Source: Ampullaceana balthica
Lineage: Eukaryota; Mollusca; Gastropoda; Lymnaeidae
DNA: 64,000 nucleotides
Reading direction: 5' to 3'
NCBI GenBank assembly: GCA_944989445.1
Contig: CALYLW010000500.1
Span: 62,001 to 126,000, forward strand
This document shows, one piece after another, positions 1 to 13,689 of the stretch. How positions within the stretch are numbered: the first letter of the stretch is position 1; each line of letters begins with the position of its first letter. The translations under genes were made by a program, and so were the position numbers. The notes beneath the pieces are model-generated. The model was not told the DNA's origin and did no database searches. It saw only the letters and a program-made list of their open reading frames with translations.

Positions 1-113
1 TATATTGATAGCACTGTCCACATGTTGTATCATATATTTCACAAAGTTTCTAGTTTTAAAATATTGTCATTAGTCATTAAGCTTCTATGAAACTAATAAT
101 AATAATAATAAAC

Positions 114-410
114 ACATACATAATTTGCATTGTATGTCACGTCCCGTCTGTCCTGTCCGTGACGCTACTAATTTTAGAAAGCAGCGCAACAAATTACTGC
201 ACCAAAAATAACACTTTTCGAACGTTCCACATAAAATTGTGCAATATGAAAATAAATGAATAAAATAAAAATAAATGAAAGCTCTGTATTACTATTACAT
301 TATTTTTTATTCTGATGTGTATTTTTTTCCAAATAAATAGATTTCATCTGAAATGTATTTATTTTGAAAACTTCCATCATTTTTGACGGTTAATTCACTA
401 GTAATAATAA
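114..410 (+). repeat. Dispersed repeat family 1, copy A
   Basis: Shares ACATACATAATTTGCA, CCGTGACGCTACTAATTTTA, AGAAAGCAGCGCA and, at its far end, AATAAATAGATTTCA and TTTTTGACGG..TTCACTAGTA with 5896-6347. It ends in a (TAA)n tract. Class unknown; the same ends in two places suggest one mobile family. Confidence 0.6.
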
Positions 411-458
411 TAATAAGCTCGGTTCGTTGCCATTTTTAGAGTAACTTTTCATGTGAAC

Positions 459-1742
459 ACTTTCTATGTGGAAATAACAGTACCATAACAGTATTTAGTA
501 CTTTCTATGTGGAAATAACAGTACCATAACAGTATTTAGTACTTTCTATGTGGAAATAACAGTACCATAACAGTATTTAGTACTTTCTATGTGAAAATAA
601 CAGTACCATAACAGTATTAGTACTTTCTATGTGGAAATAACAGTACCATAACAGTATTTAGTACTTTCTATATGGAAATAACAGTACCATAACAGTATTT
701 AGTACTTTCTATGTGAAAATAACAGTACCATAACATTATTTAGTACTTTCTATGTGAAAATAACAGTACCATAACAGTATTTAGTACTTTCTATGTGAAA
801 ATAACAGTACCATAACAGTATTTAGTACTTTCTATGTGAAAATAACAGTACCATAACAGTATTTAGTACTTTCTATGTGGAAATAACAGTACCATAACAG
901 TATTTAGTACTTTCTATGTGGAAATAACAGTACCATAACAGTATTTAGTACTTTCTATGTGAAAATAACAGTACCATAACAGTATTTAGTACTTTCTATG
1001 TGGAAATAACAGTACCATAACAGTATTTAGTACTTTCTATGTGGAAATAACAGTACCATAACAGTATTTAGTACTTTCTATGTGAAAATAACAGTACCAT
1101 AACAGTATTTAGTACTTTCTATGTGAAAATAACAGTACCATAACAGTATTTAGTACTTTCTGTACCATAACAGTATTTAGTACTTTCTATGTGAAAATAA
1201 CAGTACCATAACAGTATTTAGTACTTTCTATGTGAAAATAACAGTACCATAACAGTATTTAGTACTTTCTATGTGAAAATAACAGTACCATAACAGTATT
1301 TAGTACTTTCTATGTGAAAATAACAGTACCATAACATTATTTAGTACTTTCTATGTGAAAATAACAGTACCATAACAGTATTTAGTACTTTCTATGTGGA
1401 AATAACAGTACCATAACAGTATTTAGTACTTTCTATGTGAAAATAACAGTACCATAACAGTATTTAGTACTTTCTATGTGAAAATAACAGTACCATAACA
1501 TTATTTAGTACTTTCTATGTGAAAATAACAGTACCATACCAATATTTAGTACTTTCTATGTCGAAATAACAGTACTATAACAGTATTTAGTACTTTCTAT
1601 GTGAAAATAACAGTACCATAACAGTATTTAGTACTTTCTATGTGAAAATAAAAGTACCATACCAATATTTAGTACTTTCTATGTGGAAATGAAAGTACCA
1701 TAACAGTATTTAGTACTTTCTATGTGGAAATAACAGTACCAT
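459..1742. repeat. 41-bp minisatellite, ~31 copies
   Basis: The unit contains AGTACTTTCTATGTG(G/A) and ACAGTACCATAACAGTATTT. Copies differ mainly at GTGGAAATA/GTGAAAATA and CAGTA/CATTA; one copy near 1160 carries a deletion, and the last copies (from ~1500) are more diverged. Confidence 0.97.
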
Positions 1743-4700
1743 AATTGTATTTATTACATTCGCTTGTTTAATTTGCTTCCATAGTGGTAATATTAAAATT
1801 AAAACAATTATTTAAATCCCTACCAGCGCACAACGTTATTTTGGACTCAATCTTAGCCTAAAATTAAATAAAAATGTATCCCTACTCCCCTCATTTGGAC
1901 CTAGCAATGTCATTGCCTAATTTCCTACTTAATAATTTCTAATAACAAAGGACGCCGCTTTTTTCCACATTATGTATGTATACAATACAATACAGAGTTG
2001 CATGAAAACATAAATGATTTAATTTTAATTCAATTTTAAATACTCGCCCGTTTATTGCCACTCTGAGTACTTTTTTTCTCTTAAATATGAAATTTGTAAC
2101 AATATAACAGCAAAGAGCTTTTAAAACGTCAGAAATCATAATTCTAATGGATATACTTTTTCAAATTGTGACACATCTGGCATTCATTAGGTCGAAAGCT
2201 TTATATTTTCCGGCCACCTCTGCTTGAAACCTCAAAGTCCTGGCTATTTTAACTCCCCCACAAACACACGCACACACACACGCGCGCACACACACACACA
2301 TAAAGACGTCATCAAATCAGATCGGTGAAAGATTTTTATGAAAATTTTATGAGCGTCCGTCGATTGACTTCAGCCGAGGATAGAAATGAAATTTCCCGGC
2401 CAGGAGTTATTGACGGATCTTAAAAAACATTGGCTGACGTCACACGGAGGATGGCCCCCAGGTGAAGCCTTTATTGTTATTGGACTTTTGAACCTTAATT
2501 AAGTTCAGATTATTGATCTCACTGGAGAAAGTCTATGATTGGGGGGGGGGTGGAGTGGGGGGTAGAAATAATAAGCCTGGTCAACTCTTAGATATGAAAA
2601 CAGGGGCAGATAACTTGTATGTGGTGGGCTGCGGGTGGGGGGGGGGTAAACATTCTGGTTTGGGTTAGAGTTAAAGGAACGTTTTGGGTGGACGCTAATA
2701 TTCATAAAAGTCATATATTCCATCAAGTCAAGACTATCTAATGCCACCAATAAAACAATGTTTGTAACACAGCCGCGTATAAATTCATATCGAATATAAT
2801 TATTCTGATCCGCCACTGTGATCAATGTATCGATGGATACTTGCTTCATGTATGTTGTTGGGTTTTTTTTTACTACTATGCGATGCATTTTTTATGAAGC
2901 AAAAATTTGTTGTTGTTTTTCTAATTCATACAAGGTTTATATCGGTAAACGATATAGGTTGGAAAATAGCAGGCTATTTTGTTTAAGCTAACTTAAAGAA
3001 AATTTACCAATTTGAACATAAAAGACATAAGACAATGCTAGTCTGGAACTAGCAGACAGAAGACGGCGAGTTTGGAACTAATACACAAAATATGATGTTT
3101 TTGAGCTAACAGGTCACATACCATGCTGAATTTTAGTAAGTTTATCTAAAGTTTAGCGACAGAGAACCGTACTAGTTTGGAGTTAACGTGAAAGACTGCT
3201 AGGAAGAAGCGTTGAGCGCTAAAAAATATAGTGGGTAGTTAATTAAAACTTAGAGACGGTAAACGTTTGCATAGCTAGCAGATGTGATTCAGACTATCTT
3301 AGAGTCACACTGCCTGTAAATATATTACAAAGAAAAGGTTTTCTGCCACATTCAGAAAAGTCATACAGCCAGAAAAATGTAACACGTGAGTGGTTATCTT
3401 CCTTCTCTTGATATGATACACCTCGTGTCACGTACCTAAACGAGATGTTTGACTCCCCATGTCTACTGGGTCACTTGGTACAAATATCAGCTCTTACAGG
3501 ACTTGGTACAAAATCAATAACTCATTTTTTTCACCTGATATCCGAGTGACAACTTCGTGGCGATATCAAAATGACTTATGTGATTTTATGTAGACAAAAC
3601 TCTATCATTGACAGCCGGTCGATTTCTGTAAACTTTTTTTGTAGAAATCTCCAATGACAAAATTCTCCTGGAGTGTTTATTTTTAAATTGCACATGGAAT
3701 GAAGTGGTTTCACTTATCTGGCAGTGGTATCTAAATTGCCACCCATCTTACCTGGTAGTATTTTTAAATATTTCAACAAGAAAATAGGTGTGCATAGGTG
3801 AATAACGAAATTTAAAATTCGATTTTTAGAACTGACGAATATAATCTTTGAATCCATTTTGAATAAAAGTTATGAGTAATAAAAAAATACAGGTATCTGG
3901 TTTAAAGGGACGAAGCGAAAGGAGTTATTGCACGCCGTTTGAGACCCACTGGAGTGCTACTTCCAAGTTGAAACGTGACTCCACAAACGGATGAAACACC
4001 GCTGTATCGGCTTCATTCTAGACTCTCATCGCTCAACAATACTTCGGATCAATAAACACTTGACAACTTACTTCTCTAAAACTTGATATCAATATTGTTT
4101 TTGTATGTTGTTAAATCATAAGGTCATTTGTGTATTATGTGTGATCGGGCCGTTTAGGTGAGGCAAATATACTTTACTTAACATGGGACAACCTTGGTCA
4201 CCGAGTTCATGAATAAATCCCGATCTGTTCCATGTTTCAGCTGGCAGACCGTGCAATAAGGAACGGAGGAGTACGGCCATGACATATCAAAGCGAAACTT
4301 TTAAAAATTTAAATTTGGAAGCTATGGGTTAAAAAACATCTTAAACGACTGAGAAGTGAAATAAATAAGTAACGAAACAAAACTTTTTACATATTGAAAA
4401 TGAAAGAGAAGACTTCTGATTGGAAGATACGACTGCTCGTGGTGGTTATTTTTCCATCAGACAGCACAATTAGAGAAAACAGATCAATGCGTTTAAATTT
4501 TGAAAAAAGATTATTTTTTTTTAAATTTGAAATTGTATTCAATGAGGCTAATGTACAGAACAACCAAACCGACACACATAATCGTGAAAAGTAAAGCCAT
4601 TTTCTTTAGTTCAGTACCGGTGTTATGTATGATACATCAATCCATTTCTATTATAATTCAATTTATAGTTAGATAAACGCCTATTCCACAGATGATAAGA

Positions 4701-5895
4701 AAACCATTAGGGGCTCAAGCATCATAAACAGCAACAATTAACTTAAGAATAGCTTAAAGTCGTTTAAGCGTCAAAATTAGCTTTTCGAGCATACATCGGT
4801 TGTCTTTATACAATTTAAACAATAACAGAAATCTACTACACTTCGATGCCCCAAAGGTTTACGATCCACGAGTGAATCAAACAGAGAAGAACATATTTTT
4901 TTGAAAACAATCCAAATGCACCTCATGAAATTCGTTTTTTAAAACTGACGAAAAGACTAAAACTTATAACTAAAATTTATTTCTTAAATTAAACACAAAC
5001 AGCTAGAATCAACATGCACACAACACTACGGCCATAAACACTTGTGGAACATTCTGTTAACCCATGCATAGCCTGATAACAAACAAGGTGGAGCCGAAGA
5101 CACAAACGAACGGAGCTCAAGCTCCAAGGGAGGTGGCTCAGCACAGGGCGGTCGACCAAAGGGTTAATCCGTCATAAAAGTTTAGATCTCTGTGTCAAAT
5201 GTCTTTGTTGAATGAATGGCGCTGTATCAGGGGTGTATCAAAGAACGCTGCACAAACAGGAACCTGTATACACAGGGTATATGAGGGTGGAAACGCCCTG
5301 ATCAGCTATATAATATAAAGTCCCTCAGCTGTGGTCGGCGGGACGGATCGGAAACAGATCCTTAGGTGAGATACTAAATGATATACACGAATACATTTGG
5401 GTGGGAGGGGGGAGGGGTGAAACAGCAGAAGATCATGTTTTGTAGTGGTTGTGCTGAATTCGAATAATACTTAATAATAGGATTGTAATAGAGCGGAGAA
5501 ATTGAATGCGATACGAGATAAATCTGCAATGAATACAGCATAAGAAGGCACACATATGAGGTAAACTAAAGGAAGATGGTTGAACTTAGAGAAATTAAGT
5601 GTTCATAACGTTCAAATAAATAAAATAAAGGCTACGCCAATTCATATGAGGATAAAAGACGTGGGAATGGCCACAAATCCGCATATAAAACTTAAATGCT
5701 ACCTTACTTCATGAGATATGTTTTCTAATATGAATCTTCTCAATGTGACCAATCCATGAAAGAAAACTTACAACAAATTCAATAAAAGGTTGCACAATTT
5801 ATTACTGGAAAATATTCAAAATTGATAAGATTAACATCATTACTTAAGTCCTTAAATCCAAAAACACTGGAGGATACACAAAACAAAGAACATCA
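1743..5895. other. No gene seen
   Basis: AT-rich DNA with a (CA)n microsatellite at about 2265-2300, several G-runs (2540, 2635) and GC-balanced islands at about 2180-2480 and 5020-5350 that look non-repetitive and could be conserved regulatory DNA. The short open frames here show no coding character. Confidence 0.4.
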
Positions 5896-6347
5896 ACATA
5901 CATAATTTGCAATATCTGTCACGTCTGTAGTGTCTGTCCGTGACGCTACTAATTTTAGAAAGCAGCGCACCAAATTACTGCACCAATGCATCAAAAGGTG
6001 TGCAAATGAAAGATGCGCTGTAAAAAATATTATATGGCGTCATTGTTTTAGCTCATATTTTAATTTTGGAAAAGGGAACAATGTAAAAAGAGGATTTGAT
6101 GATGGTTAATTATAAAATCAAAAAAACAAAGGGGGCGCCTTAGGCGCCCTACAACCCCTATTATAAAATACTTTGTGTGCATTTCAGAAAGTTTAATATT
6201 TCGTATTTATCAAACAAGGACAATTTAGTTGGGCTTTTGAAAAAGGTTGGCGCCGTAGGCGCCCTAAAAAAGTGCATTTTTTCAAAATAAATAGATTTCA
6301 GCTGAAAATTTACGTCATTTTTGACGGGTAATACACTAGTAGTAGTA
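5896..6347 (+). repeat. Dispersed repeat family 1, copy B
   Basis: Second copy of the family at 114-410, with extra internal DNA that carries two short palindromic GGCGCC(T/G)TAGGCGCC stretches near 6135 and 6250. It ends in ACTAGTAGTAGTAATAAT. Confidence 0.6.
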
Positions 6348-7189
6348 ATAATACATACGGCAATAAATTCTAATTTGGAAATCCAAAACAAAGATAACTT
6401 AATACAACACCCTAGAAATAGGGAAAAATACTTTTCTAATTTCTTATGCAAGATCAATGACATACAAATTCTCGCTCTTCCAGTTTGGAATTCCAGTGCG
6501 GAATGAGTTGCCGGATCGAACCAGGAAAACCAAAACGCTATCAAAATTTTAAAATCTCATAAAAATGGAAGAATAGGCATAAACATGGATAAGAATAGGA
6601 CGCAATAATCTTCTGAAAAGCTGTATAACGTGTGTACGATAAGATCAGAAGATAAGATATTAAAGAGTAAAAGGGATAAATTGGAAGTTATTTACGATCA
6701 GCTTTGTGGTTCAGTAGAGGTGGGATACATATTTAAAAGCTTTACTAAATAGAGACAATATAGAACATGCTACACGCTTCAAAGGATGAAACATAAAATA
6801 TTAATTCTTTGAAAATACCACAAATGATTTCAAGCAGATTTTTTTACAGCAGGAATTATCACATACGGTAGGAGGGAAAGATTCAATATTGGACACAAAA
6901 TTATAACGGAACAAGAAGAGAATACACAGGGATAACGAGAAACCTCTTTAATTAGCTACAAAATACGGCGTTCATTAATTAAACGAACTTATATCCTGAT
7001 GAGTGAGACATACTGACAACACTAATAGCCAAGAGACTACAACTGAACAAAAACTAGGCGAACTCTGAGCCTTGAGCAAATATAAGGTGACAACAAATAC
7101 GACGATGCAGTGTTATAGGATAATGGCCTGTCCCTTCGGTGTAGTGCAACAGGGATGGGTGAAACAGGGAAATAGAAATTTTAGAACTG

Positions 7190-7497
7190 TCTATAGAGCG
7201 AAGTTGTGTCAATCTGGGGACGCGGTGGCAGCGCACTGGACTGTCGTACCGATGGTCACGGGTTCGAATCCGTGTGAAGGCAAGGGTTTGTTCCCGGGGC
7301 CCAGGGCGTCCCTGAGTCACCCCGCTCCGAATGGGTACCTAACTACATGTAGTGTTAGGCGGCTGGGTAATGCGTGGAACTCACAAAGCCGTGGCCTGTG
7401 AGCGCTGCATCACTTGCCAACAGATCATCTGTCATGGTCTGTGGACGCAACTATCTTCTGCATAGAAGGAGCGTCTGTATAGATAAGATAAGATAAT
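7190..7497 (+). mobile_element. tRNA-derived SINE
   Basis: Contains a polymerase III A-box-like GGTGGCAGCGCACTGG (7224-7239) and a perfect B box GGTTCGAATCC (7261-7271). A GC-rich body follows, with a 3' tail of AGATAAGATAAGATAATC. The acceptor stem cannot be formed, so this is a SINE head rather than a tRNA gene. Target duplications were not resolved. Confidence 0.8.
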
Positions 7498-7685
7498 CTA
7501 AAGAAGAGATTTCTTGTAAAAATACGTGTATAGAATGTTAGGCGTACGACGAAAGTGTGTCAGTAACAAGAACATCAAGTTCTATGTCATGACTTAACCA
7601 AAAATGTATTTTACTATGGGGGTGAGGGGGGGGGGCTCAGGTAGACTGGCACGTTTAAACACAAAACTTGAAATCAGTTCTTAAC

Positions 7686-8706
7686 CCAATGCCAACACTG
7701 TAAACATACATTGACCAATGTCAACACTGTAAACATACATTGACCAATGTCAACACTGTAAACATACATTGACCAATGTCAACACTGTAAACATACATTG
7801 ACCAATGTCAACACTGTAAACATACATTGACCAATGTCAACACTGTAAACATACATTGACCAATGTCAACAGGGTAAACATACATTGACCAATGTCAACA
7901 CTGTAAACATACATTGACCAATGTCAACACTGTAAACATACATTGACCAATGTCAACACTGTAAACATACATTGACCAATGTCAACACTGTAAACATACA
8001 TTGACCAATGTCAACAGGGTAAACATACATTGACCAATGTCAACACTGTAAACATACATTGACCAATGCCAACACTGTAAACATACATTGACCAATGCCA
8101 ACACTGTAAACATACATTGACCAATGCCAACACTGTAAACATACATTGACCAATGCCAACACTGTAAACATACATTGACCAATGTCAACACTGTAAACAT
8201 ACATTGACCAATGCCAACACTGTAAACATACATTGACCAATGCCAACACTGTAAACATACATTGACCAATGTCAACAGGGTAAACATACATTGACCAATG
8301 TCAACACTGTAAACATACATTGACCAATGTCAACACTGTAAACATACATTGACCAATGTCAACACTGTAAACATACATTGACCAATGTCAACACTGTAAA
8401 CATACATTGACCAATGTCAACAGGGTAAACATACATTGACCAATGTCAACACTGTAAACATACATTGACCAATGCCAACACTGTAAACATACATTGACCA
8501 ATGCCAACACTGTAAACATACATTGACCAATGCCAACACTATAAACATACATTGACCAATGTCAACACTGTAAACATACATTGACCAATGTCAACACTGT
8601 AAACATACATTGACCAATGTCAACACTGTAAACATACATTGACCAATGTCAACACTGTAAACATACATTGACCAATGTCAACAATGTAAACATACATTGA
8701 CCAATG
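7686..8706. repeat. 29-bp minisatellite, ~35 copies
   Basis: The unit is CCAATGTCAACACTG followed by TAAACATACATTGA. Three variants (TGTC..CACTG, TGCC..CACTG, TGTC..CAGGG) are interspersed. The CAGGG variant recurs at about 7871, 8016, 8277 and 8422 (spacings 145, 261 and 145), which indicates a 406-bp (14-unit) duplication. Confidence 0.97.
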
Positions 8707-9784
8707 TGTCAGCCTGGCCACTAAATGACTGCTCCAAAAGCTTTAGGCTGTTAGACGTGATTGCTTCCATAGTTACAAAAAATCCTTTACTTTTAGTAGC
8801 GCATCGGTAACATGGAAAATACACACTCTATCCTACTCACTTATTAATTAATTAATGTGAATTGATTTTAACATTGTGGTAATTTTATTTATCAGCATAC
8901 TGTACCTGTTTTGTACTAAATGCATTCTTTGGCCCATAATATATCTAAATATTATTCTTATATTCTCAGCAATGGAGTGGATTTATAATAATTTCAAAAT
9001 CAAAATACTGAAAAAAAAATTAATACATAAATAATAAAGCTGTCTTTGTTTCAAGTTGATATTGAAATACTAAATGGACTTAGGTTTTGGTTTGCTTGCA
9101 AGGATGAAGCCTTTCCTATGCGCATGAAAATTGCAACGCCTCTTCATACCTAAGGACCCCATACAAAACAAAAAAACTGCCAGAAATTAGTAACTCGCGT
9201 ATATTTCATTTTTATTTTTATATGATTTTTTATTTACAATCAGCAGGTGAAGTTTCCTAATGGTATAGATATTTTCCTTCAGCGGTTCATTTTTTGATAT
9301 GTTGATAGGTCCTCGCCTACATAAACAGCCCTAATTGATAATCTCTACAAAGCCCTTCCAACGGCAGGTAAGCTGTTGGCTACTGGTCCATTATATCTGC
9401 CGCGCTACTGAGCAATACAATAAAATCACGATCGAGAATCACACATGTCTCAATACTTTTCCCAATACTATTATACGTCCCGGGCCTTAGGTACACCAAC
9501 ACCCCCATCGTGTCCCCTGGCAAAGTTAAGTCAGCCAAGCCGTGAGGAAGGCAATCAGTGCGAGCTAAAGACGGGGTGACACAGGTATGTAATTACAGGG
9601 ACTCAATCTCCGTTCATGGCGCCCTGTTGTTTTTTTAATATTGCAGTTTGACTGAGTATGAGCCTTTTAAACAGAATAAGTCATTGGCTCGGCTGTGTTA
9701 GCATGAGCTATAGCAAATATAAAGTTAAATATCTATTAGAATATACTGTGGTTTATTTTCAAATACACGGGAAACATAGGCACC
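8707..9784. other. No gene seen
   Basis: AT-rich DNA. A GC-balanced, non-repetitive stretch at about 9480-9630 stands out from its surroundings and might be conserved non-coding sequence, but no motif identifies it. Confidence 0.3.
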
Positions 9785-10175
9785 GAGTCATGGAAACATA
9801 AGCTAACAAGTCATGGAAACATAAGCTTACAAGTCATGGAGACATAAGCTAACAATTCATGGAGACATAAGCTAACAAGTCATGGAAACATAAGCTAACA
9901 AATCATGGAAACATAAGCTAACAAGTCATGGAAACATAAGCTAATACAAGTCATGGAAACATAAGCTAACAAGTCATGGAAACATAAGCTAATACAAGTC
10001 ATGGAAACATAAGCTAACAATTCATGGAAACATAAGCTAACAAGTCATGGAAACATACGCTAACAACTCATGGAAACATAAGCTAACAAGTCATGGAAAC
10101 ATAAGGCAACACGTCATGGAAACAGAGGTCAACAAGTCATGTAGAAATAAGGAAAAAAGTCGTGGAAACATAAGA
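9785..10175. repeat. 23-bp minisatellite, ~17 copies
   Basis: The unit is AAGTCATGGAAACATAAGCT plus AAC, with some copies expanded to AATAC. Copies decay progressively after about 10090 (AGGCAAC, AGAGGTC and similar variants). Confidence 0.95.
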
Positions 10176-10239
10176 CATGACAATGTTAAAAATAAGGCAC
10201 AGCAATGAGAAACCGATTGCAAGTATCTCATATGCTTTA

Positions 10240-10610
10240 AAAAATGAAACTCCGTTCCAATATGATGGAGCCCCAAGTTAGTAGTGGCGCACCTTTATCG
10301 CATAACGTGCGCCCTTTAAACCTGATGTTTATCTGCGATTTATTATTTATACCCTCTAAAATTGCCGCCTCGGACTGCGGCCCCCCTGGACACGCTCCAC
10401 CGTTAGTTTGGCTACTGTTCACTGGAACTACTGGCATCATACAGACACCAGCGTGCTCTATTACTGCAAACATGAGTCCATTATATTTCCATACCAGCTT
10501 TAAAAATACAAGCATCAATCACTGTCCTCGGAAAACCAGTGCTAATCGATCAGTCAATTTCCAGCTTTTTTGTTTTGTTGCTAGAGGACAGTTGTAATCG
10601 ATCATCTTTT
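10240..10610. other. GC-richer unidentified segment
   Basis: Open in long frames on both strands (93 and 117 codons) and richer in G+C than its neighbours, as in old transposon or gene remnants. No recognisable domain in any frame. Confidence 0.2.
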
Positions 10611-10932
10611 ATTCGATTACCAATAGCGATTAGACTTGACATAAACGATACCACGGTGTTGTAAATATCAACAACAACAAAAATCAGTTTTAATGGACAA
10701 CACTTATCGAAAATATAAACACTTTCTGGAGATGAGGTTTGGATCAAGTATTTTTTATCGCACAATTTAAAAATAAAAGCAAGATGTTAAATGATTAAGA
10801 AGTGCTTTACAAAAAAAACTTAAAATGGAGCCTCTCTTCTGATGATCTCCAAAAGAAAAATAAATTTTAATGAAAAACTACTCCTAAGTGATGAATCGAT
10901 TCTCGAGCATTACCAATAAATTATATCCAGCA

Positions 10933-12270
10933 GTCATACAGGTCAGTTACACGTCATACAGGTCAGTTACATGTCATACTGGTCAGTTACACGTCATACT
11001 GGTCAGTTACAAGTCATACAGGTCAGTTACACGTCATACAGGTCACTTACACGTCATACAGGTCAGTTACACGTCATACTGGTCAGTTAAACGTCATACT
11101 GGTAAGTTACACGTCATACTGGTCAGTTACACGTCATACAGTAAGTTACACGTCATACAGGTAAGTTACACGTCATACAGTTCAGTTGCACGTCATACAG
11201 GTAAGTTACACGTCATACTGGTCAGTTACACGTCATACAGGTCAGTTACATGTCATGCAGGTCAGTTACACGTCATGCAGGTCAGTTACACGTCATACGG
11301 GTCAGTTACACGTCATACAGTTCAGTTACACATCATACAGGTCAGTTACACGTCAAACAGGTCAGTTGCACGTCATACAGGTCGGTTACACGTCATACAG
11401 GTAAGTTACACGTCATACTGGTCAGTTACACGTCTTACAGGTAAGTTACACGTCATACAGTAAGTTACACGTCATACAGGTAATTTACACGTCATAATGG
11501 TCAGTTACACGTCATACAGGTAAGTTACACGTCATAATGGTCAGTTACACGTCATACAGGTAAGTTACACGTCATACAGTACGTTACACGTCATACAGGT
11601 CAGTTACACGTCATACAGGTCAGTTACACGTCATACTGGTCAGTTACACGTCATACAGGTCAGTTACACGTCATACAGGTAAGTTACACGTCATAATGGT
11701 CAGTTACACTTCATACAGGTAAGTTACACGTCATACAGTACGTTACACGTCATACAGGTCAGTTACACGTCATACAGGTCAGTTACACGTCATACTGGTC
11801 AGTTACACGTCATACAGGTCAGTTACACGTCATACAGGTCAGTTACACGTCATACAGGTCGGTTACACGTCATACAGTTCAGTTACACGTCATACTGGTC
11901 AGATACACGTCATACAGGTCAGTTACACGTCATACAGGTCAGTTACACGTCATACAGGTCAGTTACACGTTTTACTGGTAAGTTACACGTTATACAGGTA
12001 AGTTACACGTCATACCGGTCAGTTACGCGTCATACAGGTCAGTTACACGCCATACTGGTAAGTTACACGTCATACTGGTCAGTTACACGTCATACAGGTC
12101 AGTTACACGCCATACAGTTCAGTTACATGTCATACAGGTCAGTTATACGTCATACAGGTCAGTTACACGTCATACAGCTCAGATACACGTCATACAGGTC
12201 AGTTACACGTCACACAGGTCAGTTACACGTCATACTGGTCAGTTACACGTCATACAGGTCAGATACACAT
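10933..12270. repeat. 20-bp minisatellite, ~67 copies
   Basis: The unit is GTCATACAGGTCAGTTACAC, with frequent CATACTGG, GGTAAG and one-base-shortened variants. The long open frame across 10888-11463 is repeat read-through, not a gene. Several sub-blocks recur (for example ATAATGGTCAG, CAGTACGTTAC), which indicates block duplications. Confidence 0.97.
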
Positions 12271-12613
12271 TGTCAAGTTCCATTTCCATGATCCTCTTTG
12301 CTCACGACCCAATCCACCAATGCTCCTACCAATTAAAATAACAATTGAACGGCGAATATTAAATGCTAAAGATATATTGCCTAAAGATATATTGCCTAAA
12401 GAAAACTGTAGATTCAAATTCAAATGGGAATTAAGAAAAAAACATTAACTTAAAAAAATAATCCTTATTTTGCAAAAAGGACCAGGGACTTCGTCTTGAT
12501 AACAAATCATTACGTAGCCAGATTTTTGTGGGTTGATTTCAAGCACATGGACACGCCATCACGGACACGAAGCGTCGGACGTGGCAGCGACCTAAACAGC
12601 CGACACATTAGAC

Positions 12614-12700
12614 CAGTGGTCAGAAACCTTTTTGGACTTTTAGGATATTCGGTTGGTTCAAAGAGCCCAATCTGAAGAAACCAAAAACCCTTGAAAAGTT
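12614..12700 (+). mobile_element. Possible left end of a hAT element
   Basis: CAGTGGTCAGAAACCTTTTT is very close to the classic hAT terminal consensus CAGTGGTCGGCAACCTTTTT. No matching right end or target duplication was found, so it is a fragment or a chance match. Confidence 0.35.
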
Positions 12701-13231
12701 TATCTAATTTTAAGAAATATTAAGATCAGTTGACAAAATGATACTAAAATTCTTGGAGACATAGATAATAACAGTTTATTGTCATGACGATTTCAGGAAA
12801 GTGACGTCAATTCATGTGTCGCCAATGAGCTGAGGGCACGGAGCTTGGTCTTACCAAACTTTATATAGTAGAACAGTCACTTTTATTTTAATAAGGAGGG
12901 TAAGTTTGGTTTAGTTTTAAAATTGTAAATTTAAAGTTGCTGACAAATGTAAAATTATTTATGTTTCAATGACATAAAGTTAATGAAATCCAGATTAAAA
13001 GACATTCCCGCTATGAAAACAAACTTTTTTTAAAATCCCTTATGTTAACTTCGAAATCTTGTCTGTCGTCATCTCTGTCGTTCGCGGGCGGGCGGAAAAA
13101 CAAAAGTAAAAGATGACCCACTTCCCGTGATGCCATTGAGCTGAAATTTTGCACATAGACTTGTCAGAGGCGTCACTAGGGTTGGTGTCACCCGGGGCGG
13201 TAGCTCATGGTGTCACCCCTTCACGACTGAA

Positions 13232-13612
13232 GGGGCCGTCCATAAATGACGTCACACGAGGTTGCCGATTTCCCCCCCCCCAGCGTCATACTTTGTCACA
13301 AAAGCTTAGACCCCACCCCTTTTTTACAATATGACGTCACAAAACTTTGACACTCCTCCCCCAAGCCGTATTTTCTCAATAAAAATTAGCATGTTGCAAA
13401 TTATTTTTTGTCATTAAAATATGTATTTAGGGTAAGTCTGCACTGTAATATCGTAACACGCGTGAAGTCATTGAAAACGTAATTAAATAAATGGTAAACA
13501 ATCAAATATTTAAGTGGAACTTTTATTTAAGGTTTTGCGTTTTTGATGTGACGTCACATTTCTTAAACACCCCCCTCCTCGTACCACATCGTCACAGATG
13601 CGTGGACCCCCC
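13232..13612 (+). mobile_element. MITE family 3, copy A (right end missing)
   Basis: Begins GGGGCCGTCCATAAATGACG, with many GACGTCAC motifs and C-runs. It is about 70-80% alike by eye to 32540-32957, sharing ATATCGTAACACGCGTG and TGACGTCAC. It lies only ~65 bases inside the left terminus of the hAT. Confidence 0.75.
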
Positions 13613-13689
13613 TATGGCGGATTAAAAGGGGGGGGGGTTCTGAACGGGCTAAAGCCCCAAATAATTTAAGGGCCCCCAAACTTTTTATG

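Noticed and set aside
7982..8320. Minus-strand frames of 83-112 codons
   Set aside because: Translation of the stop-free 29-bp repeat.
10888..11463. 191-codon plus-strand frame in the 20-bp array
   Set aside because: Stop-free repeat translated in rotating frames; breaks where units lose a base.
10933..12270. CRISPR-like regular spacing
   Set aside because: Units are contiguous with no unique spacers, in a eukaryotic genome; this is a minisatellite. The same applies to every other array here.
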